This document shows positions 33,406-41,101 of a stretch of DNA of 64,000 nt, in pieces. The stretch comes from a virus. Every line of letters starts with the position of its first letter. Within the stretch, counting starts at the first letter, position 1. The position numbers and the translations under genes were made by a program. Below the pieces are notes generated by a model that did no database searches, was not told where the DNA came from, and worked only from the letters and a program-made list of their open reading frames with translations. The stretch spans positions 49,402 through 113,401 of IMG/VR virus record IMGVR_UViG_3300010373_000002, one strand, 5' to 3'.

Positions 33406-34083
33406 GTGAGCTACGCCAGAACAGTCACCGGCCAAAAAATCGCGTTCCGAGTAAAACTGAAAGAGATGGGTTTCTCTTCCTATGCCGACTATCTTCGATC
33501 CGCCCACTGGCGACGCATTCGAGAAGAGTACGTTGCCTCTAAACTTTCAGAGCGATGCGCTCTTTGTGGTCGCGACGAATACCAACTCCACCACAAGAGC
33601 TACGCCCGTCTGGGTCGGGAACTCTTGATGGATTTCGTCGCATTGTGCGGCCAATGCCATTCGGCTTTACACAGAGAGTCGGAATCCGAAGGAATCCAAC
33701 TCTCGACTCCTCATGCGGCGATCCGGTCAATGACTGGCATGGGCAAAGGTAAGGCGAAAAGGACGGCGTACTCTTCGACGCTGTATGGAACCCGATGGAT
33801 TCCGCGAGGGCTTAAAGACTTAAGAAGGATGTATTGCAAACTCGGGAAAACCGGAACAACGATGCAGCACGAGCGGTTAGTGGGTGGAGACCTTCCTAAT
33901 TTCTGTCTCATGACAGAAAGGAACGCTTCGGAATACTGCCGAGTTTTAACGGGAGTCGAATACAATACCGATTTCAATCCAAAGGTGGCCGACGAGAAAC
34001 CAGCCAATATTCTAATTTTTGACTCCACCCGGCCACAATCCGACAAACGGCTTTCCTTTGGAGGTTGTCTCGGCGATGACTAA
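33406..34083 (+). CDS. HNH endonuclease
   Basis: 225 residues from GTG at 33406, chosen because it follows the promoter and has GAGAGGAG eight bases upstream. The HNH core is clear: YLRSAHWRRIREEY, C-A-L-C-G, YQLHHKSYARLG, then VALCGQCHSALH, with two CxxC pairs. The C-terminal 110 residues are unusual and basic, perhaps for DNA recognition. It could act in packaging, homing or host DNA attack. Its link to the upstream structured region is untested. Confidence 0.8.
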   Translation: MSYARTVTGQKIAFRVKLKEMGFSSYADYLRSAHWRRIREEYVASKLSERCALCGRDEYQLHHKSYARLGRELLMDFVALCGQCHSALHRESESEGIQLSTPHAAIRSMTGMGKGKAKRTAYSSTLYGTRWIPRGLKDLRRMYCKLGKTGTTMQHERLVGGDLPNFCLMTERNASEYCRVLTGVEYNTDFNPKVADEKPANILIFDSTRPQSDKRLSFGGCLGDD

Positions 34084-34348
34084 GCCTAAGTGGTATCAAA
34101 CCGGCTGGTTCCGACTCGCCTTCGTGCTCGCTCTCGGCTTTGAGGCCTGCTACGCACTCGGCGGGTTGCGGTTCTTCGGTCTCGTTTCCTTGCATGTCGG
34201 CATCGGCCTTCTGATTTTGGCCGGCGTCTTGTTGACGATCGCCGCCACATTGGCGCTTTTCTATGTCGCCGTCTCCGAGGTCTGGGAGTGGTTTCGGGAG
34301 AGGCGTTTCAAGCAGGAAGCCCTCAAAGGAAAGGCTGACGAATTATGA
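34076..34348 (+). CDS. Two-helix membrane protein
   Basis: 90 residues from the ATG at 34076 with TTTGGAGG upstream, overlapping the HNH stop. Two hydrophobic segments (about 10-30 and 37-64) are followed by a basic cytoplasmic tail (WFRERRFKQEALKGK). Function unknown. Confidence 0.6.
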   Translation: MTKPKWYQTGWFRLAFVLALGFEACYALGGLRFFGLVSLHVGIGLLILAGVLLTIAATLALFYVAVSEVWEWFRERRFKQEALKGKADEL

Positions 34349-34521
34349 AAATTCTCAAGCGGATATTACGAAACTTGCTCTTGGTCTCTCCGATCCCGAT
34401 CTTTTTCTTTATTCTCTATGCCGTTTTCTACGCCTTTCCTATTCTCGGAGGCCCTGTTTATTTCCCGGCGATATGCCTTATTGTCGTCCTTTTCGGCCTA
34501 TTACTCGGAATGAAAGTATAA
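34345..34521 (+). CDS. 58-aa two-helix membrane protein
   Basis: Begins MKILKRILRNLLLVSPIPIF and overlaps the previous stop (ATGA). Two hydrophobic helices (about 11-32 and 39-56) follow a basic N-terminus. With the preceding gene it forms a membrane-protein pair, which might be a holin/antiholin type but has no lysin next to it. Confidence 0.55.
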   Translation: MKILKRILRNLLLVSPIPIFFFILYAVFYAFPILGGPVYFPAICLIVVLFGLLLGMKV

Positions 34522-34523
34522 CT

Positions 34524-34754
34524 ATGACACTATTGACAGCGATCCGCATCTACGGCCCCATAGACCCCGACGTGGCGTTCTCGAAGTGTACGGGGAGTCT
34601 TCGCCAGCTCTGTGCCAGGTCGATCATCTTGGAGCGCATAGGCCACATCAAGACACTCCGGGACGGCAAACTGGACGTGACCGAGAAGGGTCGGAAATGG
34701 TGGGCCGAGACATACGCTCGGCGACGTGCCGAAACCGAATGCTGCGGGGTCTGA
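34524..34754 (+). CDS. Small winged-helix-like protein
   Basis: 76 residues starting MTLLTAIRIYGPIDPDVAFS. The layout of a helix, a turn, RQLCARSIILERIGHIKT and a wing-like strand pair (LRDGKLDVTEKGRKW) resembles winged-helix DNA-binding proteins. It may be a small regulator; recognition is moderate. Confidence 0.5.
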   Translation: MTLLTAIRIYGPIDPDVAFSKCTGSLRQLCARSIILERIGHIKTLRDGKLDVTEKGRKWWAETYARRRAETECCGV

Positions 34755-34874
34755 AAGGGGATGGCGATGGTTTGTGTTCGAGAGTCGCTTAGGCCGGGGT
34801 CATGTTTGCCTGAGTGCGGTTGCCGTCAAAGATCGGAAGATTTTGATCGTTATTGGGAAGGAGTTTTTGGAACC

Positions 34875-35303
34875 ATGAGAAAGTTTTTCGGTCGGTTATG
34901 GGATTGGTTTCACCGCTGGATTCTCTGGGGTCCGGACGACTCGGTTCCCGAGTGGCAACCGGGATACGATAAGAATTCCGATCTTACGTGGGTCGAGGCG
35001 ATGCAAGCGGAAATCGCCGCGTCGGAAGAGAACATCCAAAAGACCAAAGAGGAATCGCCGCCTCCGCTTGAAGTGGAAACCGAGTACACGTTCGAGAACG
35101 AGCCTCTGACGGCTGAAGAAGAGGCGATCCTTAACGCCCTGCCTAAACCTGGCAGCCAAGACCCTAGAGAATTGTCTTTGGAGGAGTTTGCGAAAGCGCG
35201 GTACTACGCCTTTGTCGGCGATGGAATTTGGGTTGGGCCTTTCGTGGTCAAAGACGGCGATTTCAAAATAATTTGGGAACCGACTTTTCTGGCTTGCCTT
35301 TGA
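34875..35303 (+). CDS. Hypothetical acidic protein
   Basis: 142 residues from the ATG at 34875 (GAAGGAG eight bases before). The start is amphipathic and Trp-rich (MRKFFGRLWDWFHRWILWG), which suits membrane association; the rest is acidic and Pro-rich, ending in a small beta domain (YAFVGDGIWVGPFVVKDGDF). No family recognised. Confidence 0.5.
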   Translation: MRKFFGRLWDWFHRWILWGPDDSVPEWQPGYDKNSDLTWVEAMQAEIAASEENIQKTKEESPPPLEVETEYTFENEPLTAEEEAILNALPKPGSQDPRELSLEEFAKARYYAFVGDGIWVGPFVVKDGDFKIIWEPTFLACL

Positions 35304-35322
35304 CGAGTGGTAAGCGTATACT
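35294..35322 (+). promoter_or_regulatory. Sigma70-type promoter
   Basis: TTGCCT (35294-35299), 17-bp spacer, TATACT (35317-35322), ahead of the gene at 35367. Confidence 0.55.
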
Positions 35323-35366
35323 GTGTTTGTGGCAGAGAAACGATCCGCATAGAAACGGGAGCGGTC

Positions 35367-35723
35367 ATGACCGACAGACATTTCACCGTAGGCCAAGTCG
35401 TCTGGACGTGCGAACAACCTTATGAGGGATCGGCCACGGACAAGAGCGGAAAACCGGCTCGTCCGCACGAAGTCAAGATTTTAGAGGTCGCCTTCGACGG
35501 AGAACGTCTTCGGTGCGATATGGACCATATCTATAGGAAACCAGAGTCATTTCATGCGGCCCGCCTTGAAGCGTTGAGAGTTTACGTCAGATTACTTTGG
35601 GAGGAGTGGGATCGCCTCGAAGACAAAATGAGAGCCGTTGACGACGAAGAAGACTGGGTTGACTCCGAGTTGGAGACAATGCTGAATCTTGAAGACAAGG
35701 AAAGGATCGCCAATGCCTCGTGA
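35367..35723 (+). CDS. Hypothetical protein
   Basis: 118 residues from the ATG at 35367 with GGGAG upstream. A small beta domain (HFTVGQVVWTCEQ; EVKILEVAFDGERLRCD) is followed by acidic helices (LLWEEWDRLEDKMRAVDDEE). It resembles no family known to me. It overlaps the next start. Confidence 0.5.
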   Translation: MTDRHFTVGQVVWTCEQPYEGSATDKSGKPARPHEVKILEVAFDGERLRCDMDHIYRKPESFHAARLEALRVYVRLLWEEWDRLEDKMRAVDDEEDWVDSELETMLNLEDKERIANAS

Positions 35724-36138
35724 ACGAACGCCCGTCTCGTGTGCTTTGGAACCGGAAACCGAGTCCGATAAGGCGTTCTTGAACAAGATCGGCCAACTGT
35801 TCAATCTTTACATGAGGCAGAGAGCCGTGCCGAAATACAAGGCCGCCGCCGAGAAAACCCGCAGAGAGGTCGCCATGCGGCTGTACGCCAGGAATTATAA
35901 CGACATGATCGACTCGCCGATCAACGTCAATCGCCATGTGCGCGTCGGTTCGTACAGGTTGACGGCGATCTCTCTGAATGACTTCGACATGATTAGAGCG
36001 CCGTTCGTGAACCACGCCCGAGTCAAGGGAATCAAGTGTAGAGACACGGAATCCCTTGAATATAAAGAGAAGAATAAGTGGACCCCGACCGATCCAAGAA
36101 ATCTTTACCGCTTGAGGTTACATGAAGACTTTCAATAA
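35713..36138 (+). CDS. Hypothetical protein
   Basis: 141 residues with AAGGA before the ATG. Basic and helical in the middle (YKAAAEKTRREVAMRLYARN), which might contact nucleic acid; the end carries no known motif. It overlaps the next gene by 17 bases. Confidence 0.5.
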   Translation: MPRERTPVSCALEPETESDKAFLNKIGQLFNLYMRQRAVPKYKAAAEKTRREVAMRLYARNYNDMIDSPINVNRHVRVGSYRLTAISLNDFDMIRAPFVNHARVKGIKCRDTESLEYKEKNKWTPTDPRNLYRLRLHEDFQ

Positions 36139-36610
36139 GTTGGTTTTTTTGTCGGTATTATCTCTGATCGGCGTTACCTTTATCGGTCAATCGGCGGCGG
36201 GATTTCCTAAGCGGTTTGTCGTCACGGAAAATCACCAAAAGGCAACGATTACTAAAGGGGTCGAGTTGCATGTGAAATTACCTGAAATAAAACTTGGGTA
36301 TACGTGGCGTATGAAGCGTAAATATATCCAGTATACGGAATACCAAAGCGAGGACGAGAACCAACCGTTCGTTTCTACCCGAATGATTCCCACGGACGAT
36401 TTTGTTTTTCCCGATGAAATCCTTTCCTTCGTGGCCGTGACGACGAACCGTGTTAAAGCCAAAAGAAAGAAGGATTATCGGCAATCGGTCATCTATTTGT
36501 TCAAAGGAAAGAAGGTCGGCTCGGGTGTGATGGAGTTTGAGAGCACGTCTTTCTCGGCCGATTTTGTCCCGCACACGCAGCGATTCGAGGTCGAGGTCGA
36601 AGTCCAATAA
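36122..36610 (+). CDS. Exported protein, possibly chagasin-like
   Basis: 162 residues. A signal peptide (KLVFLSVLSLIGVTFIGQSA, cut near 26) is followed by a beta domain: TKGVELHVKLPEIKLGYTWRM, then strands, and a C-terminal FEVEVEVQ. The 'LP....GY.W' and final-strand pattern recalls chagasin (I42) inhibitors of papain-like peptidases. The middle loop of that family was not found, so this is a weak match. Residues listed here are split over two segments of the same domain. Confidence 0.4.
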   Translation: MKTFNKLVFLSVLSLIGVTFIGQSAAGFPKRFVVTENHQKATITKGVELHVKLPEIKLGYTWRMKRKYIQYTEYQSEDENQPFVSTRMIPTDDFVFPDEILSFVAVTTNRVKAKRKKDYRQSVIYLFKGKKVGSGVMEFESTSFSADFVPHTQRFEVEVEVQ

Positions 36611-36619
36611 GGATCAACA

Positions 36620-37042
36620 ATGTCTTCATCCACTTTCAGGCAAAACCCTTGCGATGGCGAACACGAGAGTAAGTATCACCGACGAAGCTATAACCGAAAG
36701 AAGCGAACCAAACCAAAAGGCATGAATCGGACGGAGGTCGCTTACCGCAAGGTTCTCGAACTAAGGAAAGGATTGGATGTCGGCGATATCGAGAGTTGCG
36801 TGTTCGAGGGTAAGACGTTTGTTTTGAGCGATAAGTACGAATGCAGTTACACGCCCGACTTTTTCGTTAAGCTGGTCGGCGGCGGAATCGAGTGCCACGA
36901 GGTCAAGGGTGGGCCGGCCAAAGACGACTCTAAGGTCAAGTTCAAGTGGGCGGCGGAAACTAATCCAACGATTAAGTTCTTTTGGTGCGTCGGCACTCGG
37001 GTAGACCGGGACATCCAATTCGATATTCGCGACCGTCCTTGA
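36620..37042 (+). CDS. DUF1064-type PD-(D/E)xK nuclease
   Basis: 140 residues. After a basic start, MNRTEVAYRKVLELRK begins the nuclease domain, with D80 in SYTPDFFVKL and E94-V-K96 in CHEVKGG, then KVKFKWAAE. This is the order in the phage DUF1064/VRR-like nucleases, proposed to be Holliday junction or flap nucleases. AAGGA precedes the ATG. Confidence 0.7.
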   Translation: MSSSTFRQNPCDGEHESKYHRRSYNRKKRTKPKGMNRTEVAYRKVLELRKGLDVGDIESCVFEGKTFVLSDKYECSYTPDFFVKLVGGGIECHEVKGGPAKDDSKVKFKWAAETNPTIKFFWCVGTRVDRDIQFDIRDRP

Positions 37043-37054
37043 AAGGAATCTTTT

Positions 37055-37246
37055 ATGTATCAATGTTTAACGTGCGGTGAAATCAGAGGCGTCTACTACT
37101 CGCCGATCCAAAAGATGATGTGCTGTAGTAAGTGCGGACTTCCCGTCACGATCGCCGCCTCGAAGAAGACAGACATGGCGAGAATTCAGATGGATAGCCT
37201 GCTCAAGACAATGACGGCCGATACCCATGAGGAGTTAAAGGACTAA
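37055..37246 (+). CDS. Small zinc-ribbon protein
   Basis: 63 residues with two Cys pairs, YQCLTCGE and CCSKCGLP, spaced as in rubredoxin-like or RPB9-type zinc ribbons, then a helical tail. GAAAGGA lies upstream. Function unknown. Confidence 0.55.
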   Translation: MYQCLTCGEIRGVYYSPIQKMMCCSKCGLPVTIAASKKTDMARIQMDSLLKTMTADTHEELKD

Positions 37247-37247
37247 A

Positions 37248-38084
37248 ATGAAGCAATACCTTGATCTTTTACGGAAGATTTGCTTTGACGGAGAAGAGAA
37301 GGAGTCTCGGGCGGTCCTCCAAAGCACGGGGACCAAGCCGAAGACTCGGAGCATCTTCGGGTATCAGTGCCGGTACGACCTTCGCGAAGGATTCCCGATC
37401 GTCACCACGAAGCATGTCCCGTTCCGCCAAGTCGCCGTCGAATTGATCTGGTTCTTGCGCGGCGACACGAATATCTCGTATCTTCGTGGTCACGGGGTCA
37501 AGATTTGGGACCAATGGGCAGACTGTAACGGCGAACTTGGCCCGATTTATGGGAAGAAATGGCGCAAGTGGGAAGGAGGCTACGGAGAACAAGTAGATCA
37601 GATTGCGGAACTCTTAAAGGGGATCGAGGAAGTCAAAGCGGACCCGACCGCCTCTGCGTCCAGAAGGCTTATCGTGACGTCTTGGAACCCTTCCGACGTG
37701 AAAGAGTTCAAGGGGCCGAGCGGTTGTCACACGCTCTGTCAATTCTACGTGCTTAACGGTCGGCTGTCTTGCCATCTCTACCAGAGGTCCGCAGATGCCT
37801 TCCTGGGCGTTCCTTGGAACATCTCGTGCTACGCCTTGTTGACGGAGCTAGTCGCCAAGGTGACGAAACTAGAGGCTTACGAGTTCATCCACACGTTCGG
37901 CGACGCACACGTTTACGAGAACCACTTCGAGCAAGTAGCCGATCAGATGTCTCGGGAACCCAAGAAACTTCCACGGCTGATCATCGAAGAACCTCTTGAT
38001 AATTTAGATCGCATTTTTCCGTCTCAACTTAGACTCTTGAACTACCAACACTGTCCACGTCTTACCGGGGAGGTCGCCGTATGA
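37248..38084 (+). CDS. thyA: Thymidylate synthase
   Basis: 278 residues. Makes dTMP from dUMP with methylene-tetrahydrofolate. The catalytic Cys is C160 in SGCHTLCQFYV, followed by GRLSCHLYQRSADAFLGVPW, the signature of the ThyA family, and HVYENH near the end. The usual 'PPCH' reads SGCH here. Full length. The next gene, dihydrofolate reductase, overlaps its stop and would recycle the folate. Confidence 0.95.
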   Translation: MKQYLDLLRKICFDGEEKESRAVLQSTGTKPKTRSIFGYQCRYDLREGFPIVTTKHVPFRQVAVELIWFLRGDTNISYLRGHGVKIWDQWADCNGELGPIYGKKWRKWEGGYGEQVDQIAELLKGIEEVKADPTASASRRLIVTSWNPSDVKEFKGPSGCHTLCQFYVLNGRLSCHLYQRSADAFLGVPWNISCYALLTELVAKVTKLEAYEFIHTFGDAHVYENHFEQVADQMSREPKKLPRLIIEEPLDNLDRIFPSQLRLLNYQHCPRLTGEVAV

Positions 38085-38773
38085 TAATCTCCGCAATCGC
38101 CGCGATGGACGTGAACGGCGTCATCGGCTCTGGCGGAAAGATTCCTTGGCATCTCCCCGAGGACTTGAAGCGGTTCCGAGAGATCACGCTCGGATACCCG
38201 GTCATTATGGGCAGGAAGACGGCCGAGTCCTTGCCGGGACCGCTTGAGCGACGGCTGAATATTGTGTTGACTTACGATGAGGCTTATTGGAAGAAAGGAT
38301 TCGATACGGCCAATTCTATTGAATACGCTATCAAGATCGCCGAGGAGTATTCGGACGGCAAAGAAGCTTTCATCATCGGAGGCGGCAGAATCTTCACTAT
38401 GACGCCTCGATTCTGGGACCGACTATTTCTCACGGTGGTTGATGACGAAGAGGTTTCATGGGACGGAAACGACGCGACGCTCACTAAGCCGGAAGTCAAT
38501 GGCGACACTTTTTTCCCAGTCGAGTGGGCGTTAAGTCAAAGGTGGAGTCCGAGTTTCTTTTGCGAATTTCGTGATTGGTCGAAGACGAACACGAGGCGTA
38601 ACTGGTTCCTTGAACTAAACAAGCGAGAAGATGCAATATGGGATGAAGGTGGGGCCTACTTCGACATCCACAAATTCATCAAGTCCAGGCACACGCTCTT
38701 TGGAGGCAAGATCGAGTTCGGATCGGTCAAGGGAAGCACGTTCGATCACTCGGAACAGGAGCCATACGTATGA
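38081..38773 (+). CDS. folA: Dihydrofolate reductase with C-terminal extension
   Basis: 230 residues; the enzyme regenerates tetrahydrofolate used by ThyA. N-terminal signs are AAMDVNGVIGSGGKIPWHLP, then DLKRFREIT, VIMGRKTAESLP, and the FIIGGGRIF cofactor loop. A normal enzyme ends near residue 160; here about 70 residues follow (TRRNWFLELNKREDAIW and on) with no known domain. Its ATG overlaps the thyA stop. Confidence 0.9.
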   Translation: MIISAIAAMDVNGVIGSGGKIPWHLPEDLKRFREITLGYPVIMGRKTAESLPGPLERRLNIVLTYDEAYWKKGFDTANSIEYAIKIAEEYSDGKEAFIIGGGRIFTMTPRFWDRLFLTVVDDEEVSWDGNDATLTKPEVNGDTFFPVEWALSQRWSPSFFCEFRDWSKTNTRRNWFLELNKREDAIWDEGGAYFDIHKFIKSRHTLFGGKIEFGSVKGSTFDHSEQEPYV

Positions 38774-39066
38774 GCGGCGGCTACTTCGACTACAAGCAGC
38801 ACGAAATTACCGACATCGCCGATAGCGTCGAGCAGTTGATTCTCGACAACGAATCTACCTATGAAGACGAATATAATGATTCCAAGGGAAGGAACTACGG
38901 CCCGAAAGTGATTACGGCCTTCATGGAAGGGCTGGTGGCGCTCAGGGTGGCTCAGGTCTATGCACAACGCATCGACTATCTATTGACCGGCGATGACAGC
39001 GAAGAGGAGGTTCTCGGAGCGGCTGAAGGAAGAACTCGAAGGATTGACGAAGGGAGGTCCGCTTGA
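38770..39066 (+). CDS. Small conserved phage protein (MSGGYFDY type)
   Basis: 98 residues, ATG overlapping the previous stop. The start MSGGYFDYKQHEITDIAD is typical of small phage proteins seen in many genomes with unknown function; the rest is acidic and helical. Confidence 0.6.
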   Translation: MSGGYFDYKQHEITDIADSVEQLILDNESTYEDEYNDSKGRNYGPKVITAFMEGLVALRVAQVYAQRIDYLLTGDDSEEEVLGAAEGRTRRIDEGRSA

Positions 39067-40109
39067 GCGTCACCCTTAAAGCTCCCTTTCCGTACTGGGG
39101 AGGCAAACAGAAAGCAGCGTCTCTCGTATGGGAAAGACTTGGAGACGTAGACAATTATTGCGAACCGTTTTTCGGCTCTGGCGCCAACCTTTTATCGCGT
39201 CCGCATGAGCCGAAGGTTGAAACCGTCAACGATATTGACGCCATGATCGCAAACTTTTGGCGGGCGACTCAAGCCGATCCAGAAGCGGTGGCGAAGTTGG
39301 CGAACCGTCCCGTGAATGAGACCGATCAACATGCAATCCATCGTTGGCTTGTTCTGTCCGAAGAGTCTAAGCGGTTCCGCGAGAGGATGAAGACCGACCC
39401 CGACTATTTCGACGCCAAGATCGCGGCGTGGTGGTGTTGGGGAATGTGCGTGTGGATCGGCAGCGGGTTTTGTAAGAATCCAGAATCTCAACAAATTCCA
39501 CGGTTAGCCAGCCATGATGGGCGCGGAGGCGAAGGTATTCATAATGAAAATTTGCCGACTGGGAACCGCCCTCAACTCGCGGACGCCTACTCTCGCGGTC
39601 GCGGAGTTCACGGCAATGACGCTATGGGAACTTGCGAAAAACGCGAGCGGTGGTTGATCGAATGGTTTTCCGCCCTTCGTGATCGACTTCGAGCCGTCCG
39701 AGTTTGTTGTGGCGACTGGTCGAGAATCTGCGGATCGTCTTCCACTACAACAAGATTAGGACTTACTGGTTTGTTTATGGACCCCCCTTATGGTGACGCA
39801 GCCAGTCGTAATATGAGCCTGTATGCTCACGACTCGGGAACCGTTGCCGGTGAAGTTTTATCTTACTGCCTTGAACACGGCGATGACCCAATGTTCCGTA
39901 TTGTTTTGGCCGGCTACGAAGGCGAAGGCCACGACATCTTGGAAGAAAAGGGCTGGGATGTCATCGCGTGGAAGGGCGGTGGCGGTTACGGCAACCGAAC
40001 AGAGGCCGGAAAGGCGAACTCGGCTAAAGAGCGGCTATGGTGTTCACCGCACTGTATCCAAAAAGAAGAGTTGGAACTAGGCATGTTCGCGAACTGCGGA
40101 TTCAAATAA
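39063..40109 (+). CDS. D12-class DNA adenine-N6 methyltransferase
   Basis: 348 residues from TTG, with GGGAGG upstream. AdoMet-binding motif I is YCEPFFGSGANLL after PFPYWGGKQ, and catalytic motif IV is MDPPYG, as in Dam-type enzymes that usually methylate GATC. The region between is about 90 residues longer than in Dam and contains a low-complexity Arg/Gly stretch. It may protect phage DNA from host restriction. Confidence 0.85.
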   Translation: MSVTLKAPFPYWGGKQKAASLVWERLGDVDNYCEPFFGSGANLLSRPHEPKVETVNDIDAMIANFWRATQADPEAVAKLANRPVNETDQHAIHRWLVLSEESKRFRERMKTDPDYFDAKIAAWWCWGMCVWIGSGFCKNPESQQIPRLASHDGRGGEGIHNENLPTGNRPQLADAYSRGRGVHGNDAMGTCEKRERWLIEWFSALRDRLRAVRVCCGDWSRICGSSSTTTRLGLTGLFMDPPYGDAASRNMSLYAHDSGTVAGEVLSYCLEHGDDPMFRIVLAGYEGEGHDILEEKGWDVIAWKGGGGYGNRTEAGKANSAKERLWCSPHCIQKEELELGMFANCGFK

Positions 40110-40119
40110 GGAGAATAAC

Positions 40120-40320
40120 ATGAAGACTGTTTATCGTTCAATAAACATCGATCTCTTCGAGCCTGGCGATTGGGTTTCGATTTGCGGTAACAAAAATATG
40201 ATGGGGTATGTCCGAGAAGCCATATATCGAGAAGGGAAAGAAGAATATGGCCGCGTAAAGGTCTCTAGAAGAGAGTCTGATATGGTAGTTATTGGCACGA
40301 CTCGAAAGATTTGGTTTTAG
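40120..40320 (+). CDS. Hypothetical small protein
   Basis: 66 residues, beta-rich and basic, with AAGGAG before the ATG. It overlaps the next frame by ten bases. No motif recognised. Confidence 0.5.
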   Translation: MKTVYRSINIDLFEPGDWVSICGNKNMMGYVREAIYREGKEEYGRVKVSRRESDMVVIGTTRKIWF

Positions 40321-40634
40321 CGAAACGACGACTGCCGCGAGAAGACCCTCTATTTGTTCGGGCGAACTATATAGGCGGAGAACTATGGGAGATGGTTTTT
40401 ACGCACGGAGATCACAACGGAAACTTCTATCTAGGTCAGCCATGTTGCGATCCCGTTAGTGAATATGCGACAGTTTTAGTTATGGATAAATCAGGGAATC
40501 TCGGAGGAGTGTTCCATAAGGGTTTCCTTCCCGGCCTCTTTGAAGGCGATGACTTTCCGTTGTTGTCCCAGTTTCTTGAGAGAGCCAACAAGCACGGATA
40601 CCGAGTCTTCCGAGAAGTGAAAGGGAACCTATGA
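40311..40634 (+). CDS. Hypothetical protein, TTG start
   Basis: 107 residues from TTG at 40311; a later ATG at 40392 is possible. Residues 28-80 look like a small beta domain (MVFTHGDHNGNFYLGQ; YATVLVMDKSGNLGG). The end overlaps the next ATG. No family recognised. Confidence 0.5.
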   Translation: MVLAKRRLPREDPLFVRANYIGGELWEMVFTHGDHNGNFYLGQPCCDPVSEYATVLVMDKSGNLGGVFHKGFLPGLFEGDDFPLLSQFLERANKHGYRVFREVKGNL

Positions 40635-41101
40635 ACCAAGATCATATTGACGCCGCCTTGAAGCAAATCGAGTCGGCTGACGACTGCGTTGAGATCAAGT
40701 CGATCACGGGCGAAGACTGCGCTCGGGCGATGGCGAAGTTCGGATGCACGGTGACTGACAGTCTCATGTTTGAGGTTGGCGGCCAATCGCATCCCTTATT
40801 GGCTTATGTCGCGACGAATGACGTTGGCCCGATCAGTCATATCCCCCTCACGAAGATTGACTATCGAGACGTTTTCGAACCGGAGTATTACATCGCCTTA
40901 TCGTTGGCGTCATCGAAGGCTTATATTCAAGGTTGGCTTGCCGGCTGGGACGATAGGTGGCCTACGGAAAACAATATTTACTTGAAAGACGCCGAGACTC
41001 GATACGAAATGGCCCTCGGCTTCATCGACGGGATGGAAGCGAAAGGTTTCTTTGAACTATTGAAGGAGATCGAAGTTGGATCAAGTGAATCCTCTGATTG
41101 A
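40631..41101 (+). CDS. Hypothetical protein
   Basis: 156 residues, acidic, mixed fold. The C-terminus is helical (YEMALGFIDGMEAKGFFELL) and overlaps the RNA ligase start by 26 bases, so the pair are probably coupled. No motif recognised. Confidence 0.5.
   Translation: MNQDHIDAALKQIESADDCVEIKSITGEDCARAMAKFGCTVTDSLMFEVGGQSHPLLAYVATNDVGPISHIPLTKIDYRDVFEPEYYIALSLASSKAYIQGWLAGWDDRWPTENNIYLKDAETRYEMALGFIDGMEAKGFFELLKEIEVGSSESSD

Noticed and set aside
34345-34521. Holin call for the small membrane pair at 34076-34521
   Set aside because: No endolysin or spanin gene is nearby and topology alone is not enough.
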